DNA of 64,000 nt, taken from positions 868,001 to 932,000 of the forward strand of contig NZ_VIKU02000001.1 of the NCBI RefSeq assembly GCF_009371985.2, read 5' to 3'. The notes under the pieces were generated by a model. The model saw nothing but the letters and a program-made list of their open reading frames with translations. It was not told the DNA's origin and made no database searches. Shown piece by piece: positions 53,637 to 62,668 of the stretch. The translations under genes and the position numbers were made by a program. Every line of letters starts with the position of its first letter. Within the stretch, counting starts at the first letter, position 1. The DNA comes from Pelagihabitans pacificus. Lineage in GTDB: Bacteria; Bacteroidota; Bacteroidia; Flavobacteriales; Flavobacteriaceae.

Positions 53637-54698
53637 CTATGGATTTAAAACTCCGAGTCCGGGCGAGGTGTTCGGGTATAATATGCCCTTTTCAAGCCTA
53701 AAAAGATTTCGGAAAGGGTCGCCTTGTAAGTCAAAGTGTCCATCCAAATCGGCATACTTTACGTTTGGCCGTGACAGCGAAAAGTGCAGCCCGGCCGAAA
53801 TTCCCAAGCGGCACTCGTCCAAACAACCGACCATTGATTCGATATTTCCTGCCTTTGCCACCGCGTTCATTTGAATGGCGCGCTGGATCCCGCCAACCTT
53901 CATCAATTTAATATTGATCATATCAACCCGCTCGTTCTTGGCAAGTCTAAAAATATCTTTTAAAGTTTTAAGGCTTTCATCCGCCATAATGGGGATATCT
54001 ATTTGTTCACGTATTTTTCCCATCCTGTAGTCTTTGCCGATTCTCGTGGGTTGTTCGAAAATCTCGATATTCAAGTCATGGGTATCCCTGTAAAATACCA
54101 AAGCATCCTGAATGGAATACCCTTGATTACCATCGAACCTTAAATGTATGGAAGGGTACTTTTCACGCAGCAAGACCATTTTTTCAATATCCTCGGAAAG
54201 GGATTTCCCTCCCTTGACCTTTAGAATGAAAAATCCCTGTTCTACATAATCTTTCGCCCGTTTCATGGTTTCGTCAATCGACATAATACCAATGGTAATA
54301 CTGGTTGGAATACTGGTTCGATAACCTCCCAGAAATTGATAAAGCGGAACGTCCATTTTTTTGCTGAGTAGGTCCATCAGGGCCATATCCACCATTGCCA
54401 AGGTCGAAGATTGCTGATTGAGAAGGCCGGCAACCTCCTCTATAAGCCGGGAAAACATATAGGGATTACTTCCCTTTAAAAATGGAATCACCGTGGCTTT
54501 AATCGCTTCTTCGACTTGATCCGGCGTTTCAAGGGTCACTACTTTGTCAGGAGCTGCACAGCCATAACCCACCAGCCCCGTATCGGTTTCAATCCTGAGA
54601 ACAAAGTTGACCACTTCAGCTACGGTCTCATAGGCTATGGTATAGGGCTCCACTAGTGGTAAATTCAGGCGCTCATATGAAACCATTCTTATTTTCAT
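53637..54698 (-). CDS. Enolase-superfamily dipeptide epimerase / N-acyl-glutamate racemase-like
   Basis: A 353-residue muconate-lactonizing-subgroup enzyme. All expected residues are seen: the KxK pair Lys160 and Lys162 (LKVKGG), metal ligands Asp189 (RFDGNQG), Glu215 (FEQPT) and Asp240 (ADES), the opposite base Lys264 (INIKLMK), and the DxD pair Asp317/Asp319 that marks L-Ala-D/L-Glu epimerases. The same family includes the marine enzyme DgcA, which racemises N-acetyl-D-glutamate. The start is ATG 54698, overlapping the creatininase-family stop by one base. It is the last gene of a five-gene operon. Confidence 0.82.
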   Translation of the reverse strand: MKIRMVSYERLNLPLVEPYTIAYETVAEVVNFVLRIETDTGLVGYGCAAPDKVVTLETPDQVEEAIKATVIPFLKGSNPYMFSRLIEEVAGLLNQQSSTLAMVDMALMDLLSKKMDVPLYQFLGGYRTSIPTSITIGIMSIDETMKRAKDYVEQGFFILKVKGGKSLSEDIEKMVLLREKYPSIHLRFDGNQGYSIQDALVFYRDTHDLNIEIFEQPTRIGKDYRMGKIREQIDIPIMADESLKTLKDIFRLAKNERVDMINIKLMKVGGIQRAIQMNAVAKAGNIESMVGCLDECRLGISAGLHFSLSRPNVKYADLDGHFDLQGDPFRNLFRLEKGILYPNTSPGLGVLNP

Positions 54699-55492
54699 CA
54701 ATAACGGTTCTGATAGAGGTCATCTAGAGGAGTATTGATAATAGACTCCACAAGATGAACCATATGGTGAATCATCAGTTCCCACATTTCATGTCCTTTT
54801 TCTGCCGTTGCCTTGGTCGCATCGCCCATAATACCGCTTTCAGAAAGTTTGCTGGTTCTCACATACCAATTCACGCTCCGTTCGTCGTCATAATCTAGAA
54901 ACTTGCTACCGAAACGAATGGTCTCGTTGACCGCCTTGTCCATTTGTACCATATCGGGTCTTATCGCCAAGGTAGTACTCGTCTCTATTTCCCCGGCATG
55001 TATGTCGTTTGGAGTATCTATCAGTTTGTAAAGATCAATATCACTGGTATCTCCCGTGTCTACACAAACAAAAATTTTACCATCCCTATTGATCATTTGT
55101 GCCGCATAATTTAAAGTAGGCGCATTATCACCATGGCCGTTGAGGATAATGATTTTCTTTATGCCGTTTTTTACCAAGCTCATCCCAAGATCATATACAA
55201 ATTTTGACAAGGCCTCATTAGTAACGCTTAAAGTGCCCTTAAAATCATCATGATGGTATGATACACCGAAGGGAATAGGAGGCAATACCAGCGGTTTTGG
55301 GTCGGAACAGGCCTCGGCTACCTTATAGGCCATGTACTTGGCATCAAAGTAATCAATATCGACAGGTAGGTGGGGACCGTGTTGTTCAATAGCGCCACAG
55401 GGCAAAATTACAGTATCTACTATTTTCAGATAGGACTCCAGTTCCGGCCAAGTCATTTCTTCCCAAAGGAAGGTTTTTTTAGTTGTTTTCAT
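54698..55492 (-). CDS. Creatininase family amidohydrolase
   Basis: A 264-residue protein with the creatininase metal-binding and active-site blocks in order: LPCGAIEQHGPHLPVDIDYF, HHDDFKGTLS, ILNGHGDNAP and DIHAGEIETS. Members hydrolyse amide bonds in creatinine, in a formamidopyrimidine of the deazaflavin pathway, or in a peptide (mycofactocin). Here the neighbours (dipeptide epimerase, DUF1611, PP-loop enzyme) suggest an amide or peptide bond of a glutamate-like compound. It overlaps the PP-loop gene by 4 bases and the epimerase by one, so it is part of a coupled operon. Confidence 0.88.
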   Translation of the reverse strand: MKTTKKTFLWEEMTWPELESYLKIVDTVILPCGAIEQHGPHLPVDIDYFDAKYMAYKVAEACSDPKPLVLPPIPFGVSYHHDDFKGTLSVTNEALSKFVYDLGMSLVKNGIKKIIILNGHGDNAPTLNYAAQMINRDGKIFVCVDTGDTSDIDLYKLIDTPNDIHAGEIETSTTLAIRPDMVQMDKAVNETIRFGSKFLDYDDERSVNWYVRTSKLSESGIMGDATKATAEKGHEMWELMIHHMVHLVESIINTPLDDLYQNRY

Positions 55493-57000
55493 ACGTTTTT
55501 ATCTAAGAAATGGGGCATCCCCCAATTGTCGTTTTTTATTGTAAATGCTTGCCATTTTCGGTCTTGAAATTGTACAGCCCCTTCACTGTATTTTGCCAGG
55601 ATCGCGAACAGCGGTCTTCGAATATAAGTTGGCAAATCGGCAAGCGTACTACGTTCCTTGTCAAAACGTAGCATCATAATTTCCTTGTGTTCTTTCGCCA
55701 GTTTCTTGGTATGGTCATTCGTTTCGATTATGGCTTTACTTAACAATAAATGATATAGTTGTGCGGCATCGCTCCCTAGCTGTTTCACACTTCGTTGCGC
55801 CAACGTTTTTAAGGCCTTTTGAATCTGGGAATCCGTATAGCCGCAACGCTTGGGGTCCTCATCCAAAGCGGACAACATTCCAACGATCCGGCGGCATTTT
55901 TCGCAGTTCCCGCAAGGGCGCATTTTACCGTTCTCCTCATGGGCTGCATGACAGGAAACCTGTAAGGTTTGAAGGTCTGGATAGCGTTTTACCAATATTT
56001 TTAGGATCAATAGCTCGGATAGGCTACGCAGCAGGGAATACTGGTACACATCCCACCCTTTTCTCCGATAGTATCGGGTCATGGCATTGTCAAAGTATTT
56101 GCTTTGATCATATAAACCATGGTAATGGGTGATACCCTGGTAGTTGCCTTTTATCGTGGTGTCGTATTCGTTGCCGATCAACACGTTTCCCAAACCTCTT
56201 TTGCGCACTACGGGCAGTACCCCAAAAAGAAAAACGGCCACCGTCCATAATCGAATGGGGTAGCTATCGGAGCGGATATTTTGAAAGTTCTCTTTGATAA
56301 AGGGCATTTGCTTCACCATCCAATTAAAGATCCGATCACTATTGCACCAAGGTTTCACGGTATTGGGCTCATAAGCCCTAAAATATTGATGTGCATTGAC
56401 AGCGGTAAACCAATGGCGACCACTTTCATTGATAAAAACAGGATGGGGTTCGCCAATTTCCTTGATAAGTCCGTAGGTTAACAAGCTATCCTTTCCCCCG
56501 CTACTTAAAATGGCGTAGGCGTTCCTATCGATTGCGGATTCGGATATAATCAATTCCAGGGAGGCGAATTGCGTGTTGACAAACACTATGTTTGCCGCGG
56601 TGTACCGTTCCAATTTTTCCCGTTGAATGGTATCGAAAGGAGCTTTCAAGAATTCATTTTTACTAAAAAATTTATGTACTAAAATTTCCCTGGAGGTATT
56701 TTCGGTCATGTCCCGAATGAAACGGCTATCTGTTTCGTCGAACCATCCGTCGAACAAAATGGTTTCAAAGAACAATCCATAGTTGAGGGCGACCTGTGCG
56801 ACCATCATCGATGCCAGATTGACGTCAGAAGCGTTTTTCGGATCGAAGTACCGATCATTGTAGCTATAAATGAGTTCGGAGCATACTTCACTATTATCCT
56901 TTTTTACGATGGTATAGGTAGCCTTTACACGCTTGGGCTCGACGACCAGCTGATGTACTTTTAAGGTCTTAAATACTACAAGGGACCGTATGGTTGTCAT
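55489..57000 (-). CDS. QueC-like PP-loop ATPase of unknown function
   Basis: A 503-residue protein. The PP-loop SSGGKDSL lies at residues 166-173 and would bind ATP to form an adenylate. A four-cysteine zinc site, Cys350, Cys363, Cys366 and Cys369 in PCGNCEKCRR, resembles that of QueC, the deazaguanine-forming enzyme, but with a longer first gap. The N-terminal 150 residues are not recognised and could be a substrate domain. Carboxylate adenylation followed by amide formation or epimerisation would fit the neighbours; the ATP-dependent MurL epimerase is one possible relative, not verified. It overlaps both neighbours by 4 bases. Confidence 0.65.
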   Translation of the reverse strand: MTTIRSLVVFKTLKVHQLVVEPKRVKATYTIVKKDNSEVCSELIYSYNDRYFDPKNASDVNLASMMVAQVALNYGLFFETILFDGWFDETDSRFIRDMTENTSREILVHKFFSKNEFLKAPFDTIQREKLERYTAANIVFVNTQFASLELIISESAIDRNAYAILSSGGKDSLLTYGLIKEIGEPHPVFINESGRHWFTAVNAHQYFRAYEPNTVKPWCNSDRIFNWMVKQMPFIKENFQNIRSDSYPIRLWTVAVFLFGVLPVVRKRGLGNVLIGNEYDTTIKGNYQGITHYHGLYDQSKYFDNAMTRYYRRKGWDVYQYSLLRSLSELLILKILVKRYPDLQTLQVSCHAAHEENGKMRPCGNCEKCRRIVGMLSALDEDPKRCGYTDSQIQKALKTLAQRSVKQLGSDAAQLYHLLLSKAIIETNDHTKKLAKEHKEIMMLRFDKERSTLADLPTYIRRPLFAILAKYSEGAVQFQDRKWQAFTIKNDNWGMPHFLDKNV

Positions 57001-58070
57001 TTTAGTTTGGTCTTTATCAATTTGACCAGTTCATCCGCACCATGTGCCAACACATCAAAAGCGGGCAGGCCGGTTTGTTTTGTAATGGCCTCACAGGCGG
57101 GAAGAATTTCTTCCGGGGCCATATCCTCATGGTTGATGGTAACGGCCAGGACTTTCTTGCCCGATATCAGTTCCAAGGCCCTGATCTGCAGTTTTAGCGG
57201 ATGTATTTTGTACCCTGGGAAACCGTCATATTCCTTTCGTTTCGGTGCATGTTGCAATAGGATATAATCGGGCCTACCGGCGGCCAAAATTTCAAATCCG
57301 CCCGGATATGCGGGGTTCATAAGACTTCCTTGTCCTTCGATCACGATGACATCCGGGTCCTCGTTTTCATAGGCACTGACCACGGCATGTTCGATTTCGC
57401 CGGATACAAAATCGTTGATACAGCTGTCCATGATCATACTGTATTTGGCCCCTTGCATCCATGCAGTCTGTCCAGTCCCGATCATTTCGGCATTCAAACG
57501 GTTTTTTCTAAGGGCGTGCACGAGGATCCAGGCAGTGGTCCGTTTTCCCAAAGCTGAATCCGTTCCCAGCACCGCTAGTTTCAGGCAATCTACTTTTTCT
57601 ATTTTTCCCGAGAAAAAATGTAGGTCGCTTCGATCAGGGGTTTTGCGAATATCCCTTAGTCGACAACCATGGGAGTTGGCCAGTTGTACCAATTCTTTGT
57701 CGCTGGTCAGAAAATCGTGCAATCCGCTATCTACATTCCAGCCTAGGGCCAAGGCCTTCTTAATTGCCTCTTTGGCAGATGATGGCAATCGTCCCCCGTC
57801 GGGAGCAAGACCAATAACCAAGCACTTGGGCAGGGATCCCTTATCGCGAAGTTCCCGCACCGCCGAGGGAATGTCCTTAAAAATAAGAATCCCATTTTTT
57901 TTATTGTCAAGTATCTTTCCGGCATCTTGTCCGGTATAGGTACTGTCAATAACGCCCACTATTTCGTACCGTTCGGTAAAACGGACTAGGCCATGTGCGG
58001 TTTTACCATTGGGGGTATTAAAGGCTCCTTCGCAATAAACGAGGGCTCTTCCATCGATTTTTTTCTTCAT
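56997..58070 (-). CDS. DUF1611 family protein (DgcN-like)
   Basis: A 357-residue protein with an N-terminal Rossmann-like part (to about residue 150) and a C-terminal P-loop domain with GTDSALGKRTT at 169-179, then EGQGSLMNPAYPGG and LLQHAPKRKEYDGFPG, hallmarks of DUF1611. A characterised member, DgcN, acetylates D-glutamate to N-acetyl-D-glutamate, and its partner DgcA is an enolase-superfamily racemase. A homologue of DgcA is encoded four genes on in this operon, so a D-glutamate or related role is a reasonable guess. It starts 2 bases after the PLP enzyme and overlaps the PP-loop gene by 4. Confidence 0.82.
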   Translation of the reverse strand: MKKKIDGRALVYCEGAFNTPNGKTAHGLVRFTERYEIVGVIDSTYTGQDAGKILDNKKNGILIFKDIPSAVRELRDKGSLPKCLVIGLAPDGGRLPSSAKEAIKKALALGWNVDSGLHDFLTSDKELVQLANSHGCRLRDIRKTPDRSDLHFFSGKIEKVDCLKLAVLGTDSALGKRTTAWILVHALRKNRLNAEMIGTGQTAWMQGAKYSMIMDSCINDFVSGEIEHAVVSAYENEDPDVIVIEGQGSLMNPAYPGGFEILAAGRPDYILLQHAPKRKEYDGFPGYKIHPLKLQIRALELISGKKVLAVTINHEDMAPEEILPACEAITKQTGLPAFDVLAHGADELVKLIKTKLK

Positions 58071-58072
58071 GT

Positions 58073-59134
58073 TTAGTTTTTTGCCGTGAGGATCGCCACA
58101 AAGCGATCTGGTTCAAAATTATACTGTCGGTCCAGTTCCAAAAGTCCGATGAGACCGGCGGTGGCGGCGGGCAATATGCGTAGCCCTTCTTTTTTTAGGA
58201 CAAAAGAAGCCATTTCCTTCATTTTTTTATCGCTGATATGAAAGGCTTCTCCCTTTGACTCACGAAGCGCGTAAAGCGCCTCGTCGCCGTCAAAGCTGTG
58301 CCAATTGATCAAGGGTTCATTGTATATGGTCTCCTTGATAGTAGCCGGGTCTAGGTCCTCACAGAGTTCCAAACCATTTTTAAACGAAATAATTATAGGA
58401 TTTTTACGCGTTGAGGAAGCGGCGATCATTTTCGGAATTCTCGATGTTTTACCTCGTTTATGCAAAGTAACAAAGCCGCGATAAATCCCGGCCAACAAGG
58501 TTCCGTTCGATACAGGGGTCGCACAGTATTTGGGTGCATCGCCCAAATCCTCCACGATTTCAGAAGCAATTTGGGAATAGGCGGTTATCTGCAACGGGGT
58601 GTTCGCCCCTCCAGGATTGGCATCGTACCAATCGTATTGTATGGCATAATCGCTGCTTGACCGTACCACATGTTCATAGCTGCCGTCAAGGCGTATGATT
58701 TCGGCATTGAGCCCTTCTATTTCCTTGATTCGTTCGGTACGGTAACTTTCAGGGATGAACACCTTACAATGGAGACCGGCCAGATTTGCGGCCAATGCAA
58801 CCGCAACCCCGTAGTTGCCGCAGGTTGCGAGGGAAATGGTATCGTAATCCCTCCGTAATGCATCATATACCTGGGCGAACGCAATGCGGTCTTTTTGGGT
58901 ACCCGTGGGGTTGTCGCCTTCGTATTTGATATAAAGTTGTCTGATGTCAAATTCGCGCTCCAAGGTTTTGGCGCGGGTTAGTCCCGTATCGCCGACCTCA
59001 ATATTGATAATGTCCTCAAAACTCTCTAAACGGTCTATGGACGATTTACTTTTATCCTTCACAAAATCACTGAGTTTCATCGTTTCCGATGACATTTTGA
59101 TTTCGACCGACTTTACACCATCCCTAAGGTTCAT
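58073..59134 (-). CDS. PLP-dependent fold-type II enzyme (threonine synthase-like)
   Basis: A 353-residue enzyme when begun at ATG 59134; ATGs at 59095 and 59080 are alternatives. IKYEGDNPTGTQKDRIA carries the PLP Schiff-base Lys, SLATCGNYGVAVALAANLAG matches the fold-II phosphate and nucleotide region, and ATPVSNGTLLAGIYRGF gives the PLP glycine loop. It is shorter than standard threonine synthases (about 430). Such enzymes do beta- or gamma-replacement or elimination on amino acids; cysteate synthase is a relative. It is the first gene of the five-gene operon, suggesting that an unusual amino acid is made or broken here. Confidence 0.78.
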   Translation of the reverse strand: MNLRDGVKSVEIKMSSETMKLSDFVKDKSKSSIDRLESFEDIINIEVGDTGLTRAKTLEREFDIRQLYIKYEGDNPTGTQKDRIAFAQVYDALRRDYDTISLATCGNYGVAVALAANLAGLHCKVFIPESYRTERIKEIEGLNAEIIRLDGSYEHVVRSSSDYAIQYDWYDANPGGANTPLQITAYSQIASEIVEDLGDAPKYCATPVSNGTLLAGIYRGFVTLHKRGKTSRIPKMIAASSTRKNPIIISFKNGLELCEDLDPATIKETIYNEPLINWHSFDGDEALYALRESKGEAFHISDKKMKEMASFVLKKEGLRILPAATAGLIGLLELDRQYNFEPDRFVAILTAKN

Positions 59135-59244
59135 GTACTTAGCATAAAATTTAAAATCAATAAAAAAACTATTCCCATTGATACCCCGAAAACACAAGAA
59201 GGTCACATAACGCCTTCATCTGCCCAAAAAACAATCCTATTTCG

Positions 59245-59418
59245 CTATTCGTCCTCTGCTACTTCTTCCCGATTGCTAGAGGGTGAGGTATCTTCCAAAT
59301 CAGTTTCTTCGTTCAAATCCGACACATCAAGTTCGGGAAGAGTACTTAAGATATCTTCCTTGATTTCTTTTGGAAGCTCCTTATCGGTCTCGATTCTTTT
59401 AAAAATGTTCTTTTTCAT
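59245..59418 (-). CDS. Small acidic protein translationally coupled to the sigma factor
   Basis: Fifty-seven residues starting MKKNIFKRIETDKELPKEIK, with a strongly acidic C-terminal half rich in Glu, Asp and Ser. Its ATG overlaps the sigma factor stop by 4 bases (ATGA), strong evidence for translation. It has no membrane segment, so it is not a classical membrane anti-sigma factor, but it could be a small cytoplasmic partner. No family was recognised. Confidence 0.65.
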   Translation of the reverse strand: MKKNIFKRIETDKELPKEIKEDILSTLPELDVSDLNEETDLEDTSPSSNREEVAEDE

Positions 59419-60038
59419 CGGCTACTTTCATAAATTTTGACCACTTTTTTTTTCGCCCTATTAATGCGCATTTTAACGGCACTTTCGTTAAGACACAATA
59501 GTTCCTGGATTTCCTTTATGGGTACGTCATCCTGATAGCGTAGTAGTAACAAGGCCTTATCTTCCGGAGGGAGTTTCAACAAAGCCTCTGAAAACTTCTC
59601 TTCGTCCAAGCCATTCAACTCCTCCAGTTCAATAACGTCCCCACTATCTCCATAGTCTTTTATGGAAGATTCCTTGAATGTGTTTTGCCATCTCTTTTTA
59701 TCCCGGGTCACATAATTCGTGCAATGATTATATACGATAACATACAGCCATGTGGAGAAGGACGCCTTGACCTTGTTGTAATGCTGCAACTTTGTAAATA
59801 CTTTGAGAAAAATATCCTGAACGAGGTCTTTGGCCTCATTCTGATTTTTGGTGAAACCGATACATTTGTTATACACTTTATTGGAGTAGCGATCATACAA
59901 AACCCCAAAAAGCCGGCTATCCTTCTTTTCCACGATCTTGTCTATTAACTCATCGTCGGTCCAGTTTTTGGCATCTCGATAATCACCTCCGGGACTATCG
60001 CTGACAAGGCTTAAAATAAGAGCTTTTTTTAAATGCAT
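59415..60038 (-). CDS. ECF-type RNA polymerase sigma factor
   Basis: A 207-residue sigma-70 family protein of the ECF type. Region 2 is seen as LFGVLYDRYSNKVYNKCIGF and DLVQDIFLKVFTKLQHY plus FSTWLYVIVYNHCTNYV. Region 4 is PPEDKALLLLRYQDDVPIKE followed by CLNESAVKMRINRAKKKV, the DNA-binding helix-turn-helix. The N-terminal 25 residues are an extra basic and polar tail. The gene next downstream is a 57-residue acidic protein overlapping it by 4 bases. No membrane anti-sigma gene is adjacent. Confidence 0.9.
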   Translation of the reverse strand: MHLKKALILSLVSDSPGGDYRDAKNWTDDELIDKIVEKKDSRLFGVLYDRYSNKVYNKCIGFTKNQNEAKDLVQDIFLKVFTKLQHYNKVKASFSTWLYVIVYNHCTNYVTRDKKRWQNTFKESSIKDYGDSGDVIELEELNGLDEEKFSEALLKLPPEDKALLLLRYQDDVPIKEIQELLCLNESAVKMRINRAKKKVVKIYESSR

Positions 60039-60222
60039 TCTTTCCCGTAGTGTGTTAAATAAAAGTGACGGCCCAGAGATTCGGTGTATAAATAAAAAAT
60101 AAATTTATCGTGTTACCAATTTTTTAACCCCAGTGCGTGGATTAACGAACCAAAAAACAACCCTGTGGTGATCGATTCAAAATCGCCATTGCGATTCATT
60201 TAATTTAACCAAAAAATAAAGC

Positions 60223-60645
60223 ATGTCCATAAAAAATCTGTTCGAATCGGGTGAGCAATTGAGCAAATCTACCCATTTCACCGCAATAGTCCATCTAGCC
60301 GCTGTTGACGGACAAATCAACTTAGAAGAAAAAAAGGTCTTGGAAAAGCTCGCCCTTAAATTGGATATTGGCCATGAAGAATACAATGAGATACTAAGCT
60401 GGGCCGCCGATGTACAAGAATCTCCGGAATACAAAACCAAAAAAAGATTGGAATACATTCATGATTTGTTTCAAATCATTTATGCAGATCATGATATAAA
60501 CGAAGTGGAGCAGAAAATTTTGAGAAAGTATGCCATACAGCTTGGTTTTACCGAAAAGGAAGCCGCTAAGATTATTCAAAAATCAATAAAAATTTTTGGG
60601 GGTAAAATTGATTTTGAGGACTATGAACTTATTATGAATCAATAG
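60223..60645 (+). CDS. TerB-like protein
   Basis: A 140-residue helical protein of the TerB/DjlA-N superfamily. AIVHLAAVDGQINLEEKKVL near residue 25 is the first acidic metal-binding loop (a DGQI-type motif), and YADHDINEVEQKILRKYAI is the second copy. TerB domains bind metal ions and are found in stress responses, but tellurite resistance itself is not implied. It is divergent from the sigma factor gene, 184 bases away. Confidence 0.8.
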   Translation: MSIKNLFESGEQLSKSTHFTAIVHLAAVDGQINLEEKKVLEKLALKLDIGHEEYNEILSWAADVQESPEYKTKKRLEYIHDLFQIIYADHDINEVEQKILRKYAIQLGFTEKEAAKIIQKSIKIFGGKIDFEDYELIMNQ

Positions 60646-61141
60646 TTGTGACAACACAAGTCAATACGATCAGACCGTAATCGATTCCCATACGTTGGTT
60701 TCAAAATCAGGGTCGAAAAAGTTCTCCGGTGAGCACCGGGAAACTACAAAGGGGCTTGTGAATCACTGGCCTTTGCAAATTTATTATCCATAGCCATTAC
60801 CTTTTTTCAGCTTGAGTGGATGAGCGCTTTTTGATGATGCGATGGGCAATAGTTCCCAGGATTATTCTTAAGCAAGCTGAAATGATACTGGTTGGATTGA
60901 TGCCAGTAGAAAATGGTGATGTGACAAATGGACCGGGACGTGGGTTCCGGACTTTTAATGTTCGACGATCCTAACGCAAAAAGTAATTTAAGGATAAGAC
61001 GGAAGAAAACGGAAGAAATATGGGCACCTCCATGACCCGTGCGAAAAATTGGAATAAATCCCTTGTTTAAATATAAATAATCAAAATTCTTGTCTTACAT
61101 TCAGACAATCAAAAAGAACCTCTTTTATGATTAAATAAAGT
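60646..61141. other. Intergenic stretch between TerB and the GNAT-nitrilase gene
   Basis: About 500 bases with frequent stops on both strands. I see no tRNA-like fold, no long frame and no clear terminator. Its right end is very A/T-rich and should hold the promoter of the next gene. Confidence 0.45.
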
Positions 61142-62668
61142 ATGGAAATAAAGGAAATTGAAAATATAGAGCTTCAGTTTTTGACACTGGATGATTATCA
61201 AGACCTCAAAAAGGCAATGATCGCTGCTTATTCGAACATGAACGGAGCCTATTGGAAAGAAGAACATATAAAATCATTGATCGAAAAGTTTCCGGAGGGA
61301 CAGGTCGTCATTAAGATCAATGGTCAATTGGCCGGGGTTGCCTTATCCATCATAGTAGACTACGAAACCTTTGATGACCAACACACCTACGAGCAAATTA
61401 CCGGTAAGTACTCTTTTGATACCCATGATAACAACGGCGATGTGCTTTACGGGATCGAAGTGTTTATAAAACCACAGTTTCGAGGGCTTCGATTGGGACG
61501 CAGATTGTATGATTATCGCAAGGAACTCTGTGAGAAGTTGAATCTTAAAAGTATTCTTTTTGGAGGGCGTATGCCCAATTACCACAGGTATGCCGACACG
61601 TTTACTCCAAAGGAATACATCGAAAAGGTGAAGCGGAAGGAGATCCAAGACCCAGTCCTCAACTTTCAAATCAGTAATGATTTTCACCCTGCCAAGGTTA
61701 TGAAAGGGTACCTTCCAGGAGATAATGCATCAAATGATTTTGCCATTTTGATGGAGTGGGATAATATCTATTACCACAAGCCTACCAAAAAGGCGGCTAC
61801 CAAGAAGAAGGTAATCCGGTTGGGATTGATACAATGGCAGATGCGCCCGTACAAGGACCTCGAGGCCCTATTGCAACAGGCCGAATACTTCATTGATGCC
61901 GTATCTGGATACCGCTCGGATTTTGCCCTATTTCCCGAATTTTTCGATGCGCCTTTAATGGCCAAGGACAACCATTTGTCTACCCCGGATGCCATTCGTG
62001 AATTGGCGAAGCATACGGAGGCCATTGTCCAGAAATTCTCGGAATTTTCCATTTCCTACAATATAAATATCATAACGGGCAGTATGCCAGAGGTGGTCGA
62101 TGGGCGCCTGTACAATGTTGGTTATTTGTGTCGAAGGGATGGTAGTATGGAACGATACGAAAAACTGCACGTGACCCCGGACGAAGCCAAAGTTTGGGGT
62201 ATGCAAGGTGGAAATCAACTACAGGCTTTCGATACCGATTGCGGCAAAATAGGTGTACTCATCTGCTACGATAGTGAATTTCCCGAACTGAGCCGGATTT
62301 TGGCTGATGAGGGTATGGATATTTTGTTTATTCCATTTTTGACCGATACTCAGAATGGCTATTCCAGGGTGCGAAACTGTGCACAGGCGCGCGCCATAGA
62401 AAATGAATGCTATGTGGCTATAGCCGGTAGTGTGGGCAACTTGCCCAACGTCCAAAATATGGACATCCAATTTGCCCAATCCATGGTATTTACTCCCTGT
62501 GATTTTTCGTTTCCCACGAATGGCATAAAGGCAGAGGCGACACCCAATACCGAAATGATTTTGATTGCGGATGTGGATATCGACTTACTACGTGAGCTCA
62601 ATCAATTTGGGGCCGTTCGCAATTTAAAAGATAGAAGAAAAGACCTTTTTGAACTCAGAAAAAAGTAA
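61142..62668 (+). CDS. GNAT acetyltransferase-nitrilase (carbon-nitrogen hydrolase) fusion
   Basis: A 508-residue two-domain protein. Residues 1-210 are a GNAT domain with the acetyl-CoA loop region QFRGLRLGRRLYDYR at about 112-126. Residues 225-505 are a carbon-nitrogen hydrolase domain with the catalytic triad Glu266 (LFPEFFDAP), Lys341 (YEKLHVTPDE) and Cys375 (LICYDSEFPE). Such fusions occur in many bacteria and probably act on amides or amines, hydrolysing one and acetylating another; substrates are not known. The gene is monocistronic here. Confidence 0.9.
   Translation: MEIKEIENIELQFLTLDDYQDLKKAMIAAYSNMNGAYWKEEHIKSLIEKFPEGQVVIKINGQLAGVALSIIVDYETFDDQHTYEQITGKYSFDTHDNNGDVLYGIEVFIKPQFRGLRLGRRLYDYRKELCEKLNLKSILFGGRMPNYHRYADTFTPKEYIEKVKRKEIQDPVLNFQISNDFHPAKVMKGYLPGDNASNDFAILMEWDNIYYHKPTKKAATKKKVIRLGLIQWQMRPYKDLEALLQQAEYFIDAVSGYRSDFALFPEFFDAPLMAKDNHLSTPDAIRELAKHTEAIVQKFSEFSISYNINIITGSMPEVVDGRLYNVGYLCRRDGSMERYEKLHVTPDEAKVWGMQGGNQLQAFDTDCGKIGVLICYDSEFPELSRILADEGMDILFIPFLTDTQNGYSRVRNCAQARAIENECYVAIAGSVGNLPNVQNMDIQFAQSMVFTPCDFSFPTNGIKAEATPNTEMILIADVDIDLLRELNQFGAVRNLKDRRKDLFELRKK

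Noticed and set aside
53451-53648. Plus-strand frame of 65 codons
   Set aside because: No motif and no operon context, and it runs into the end of the epimerase gene.
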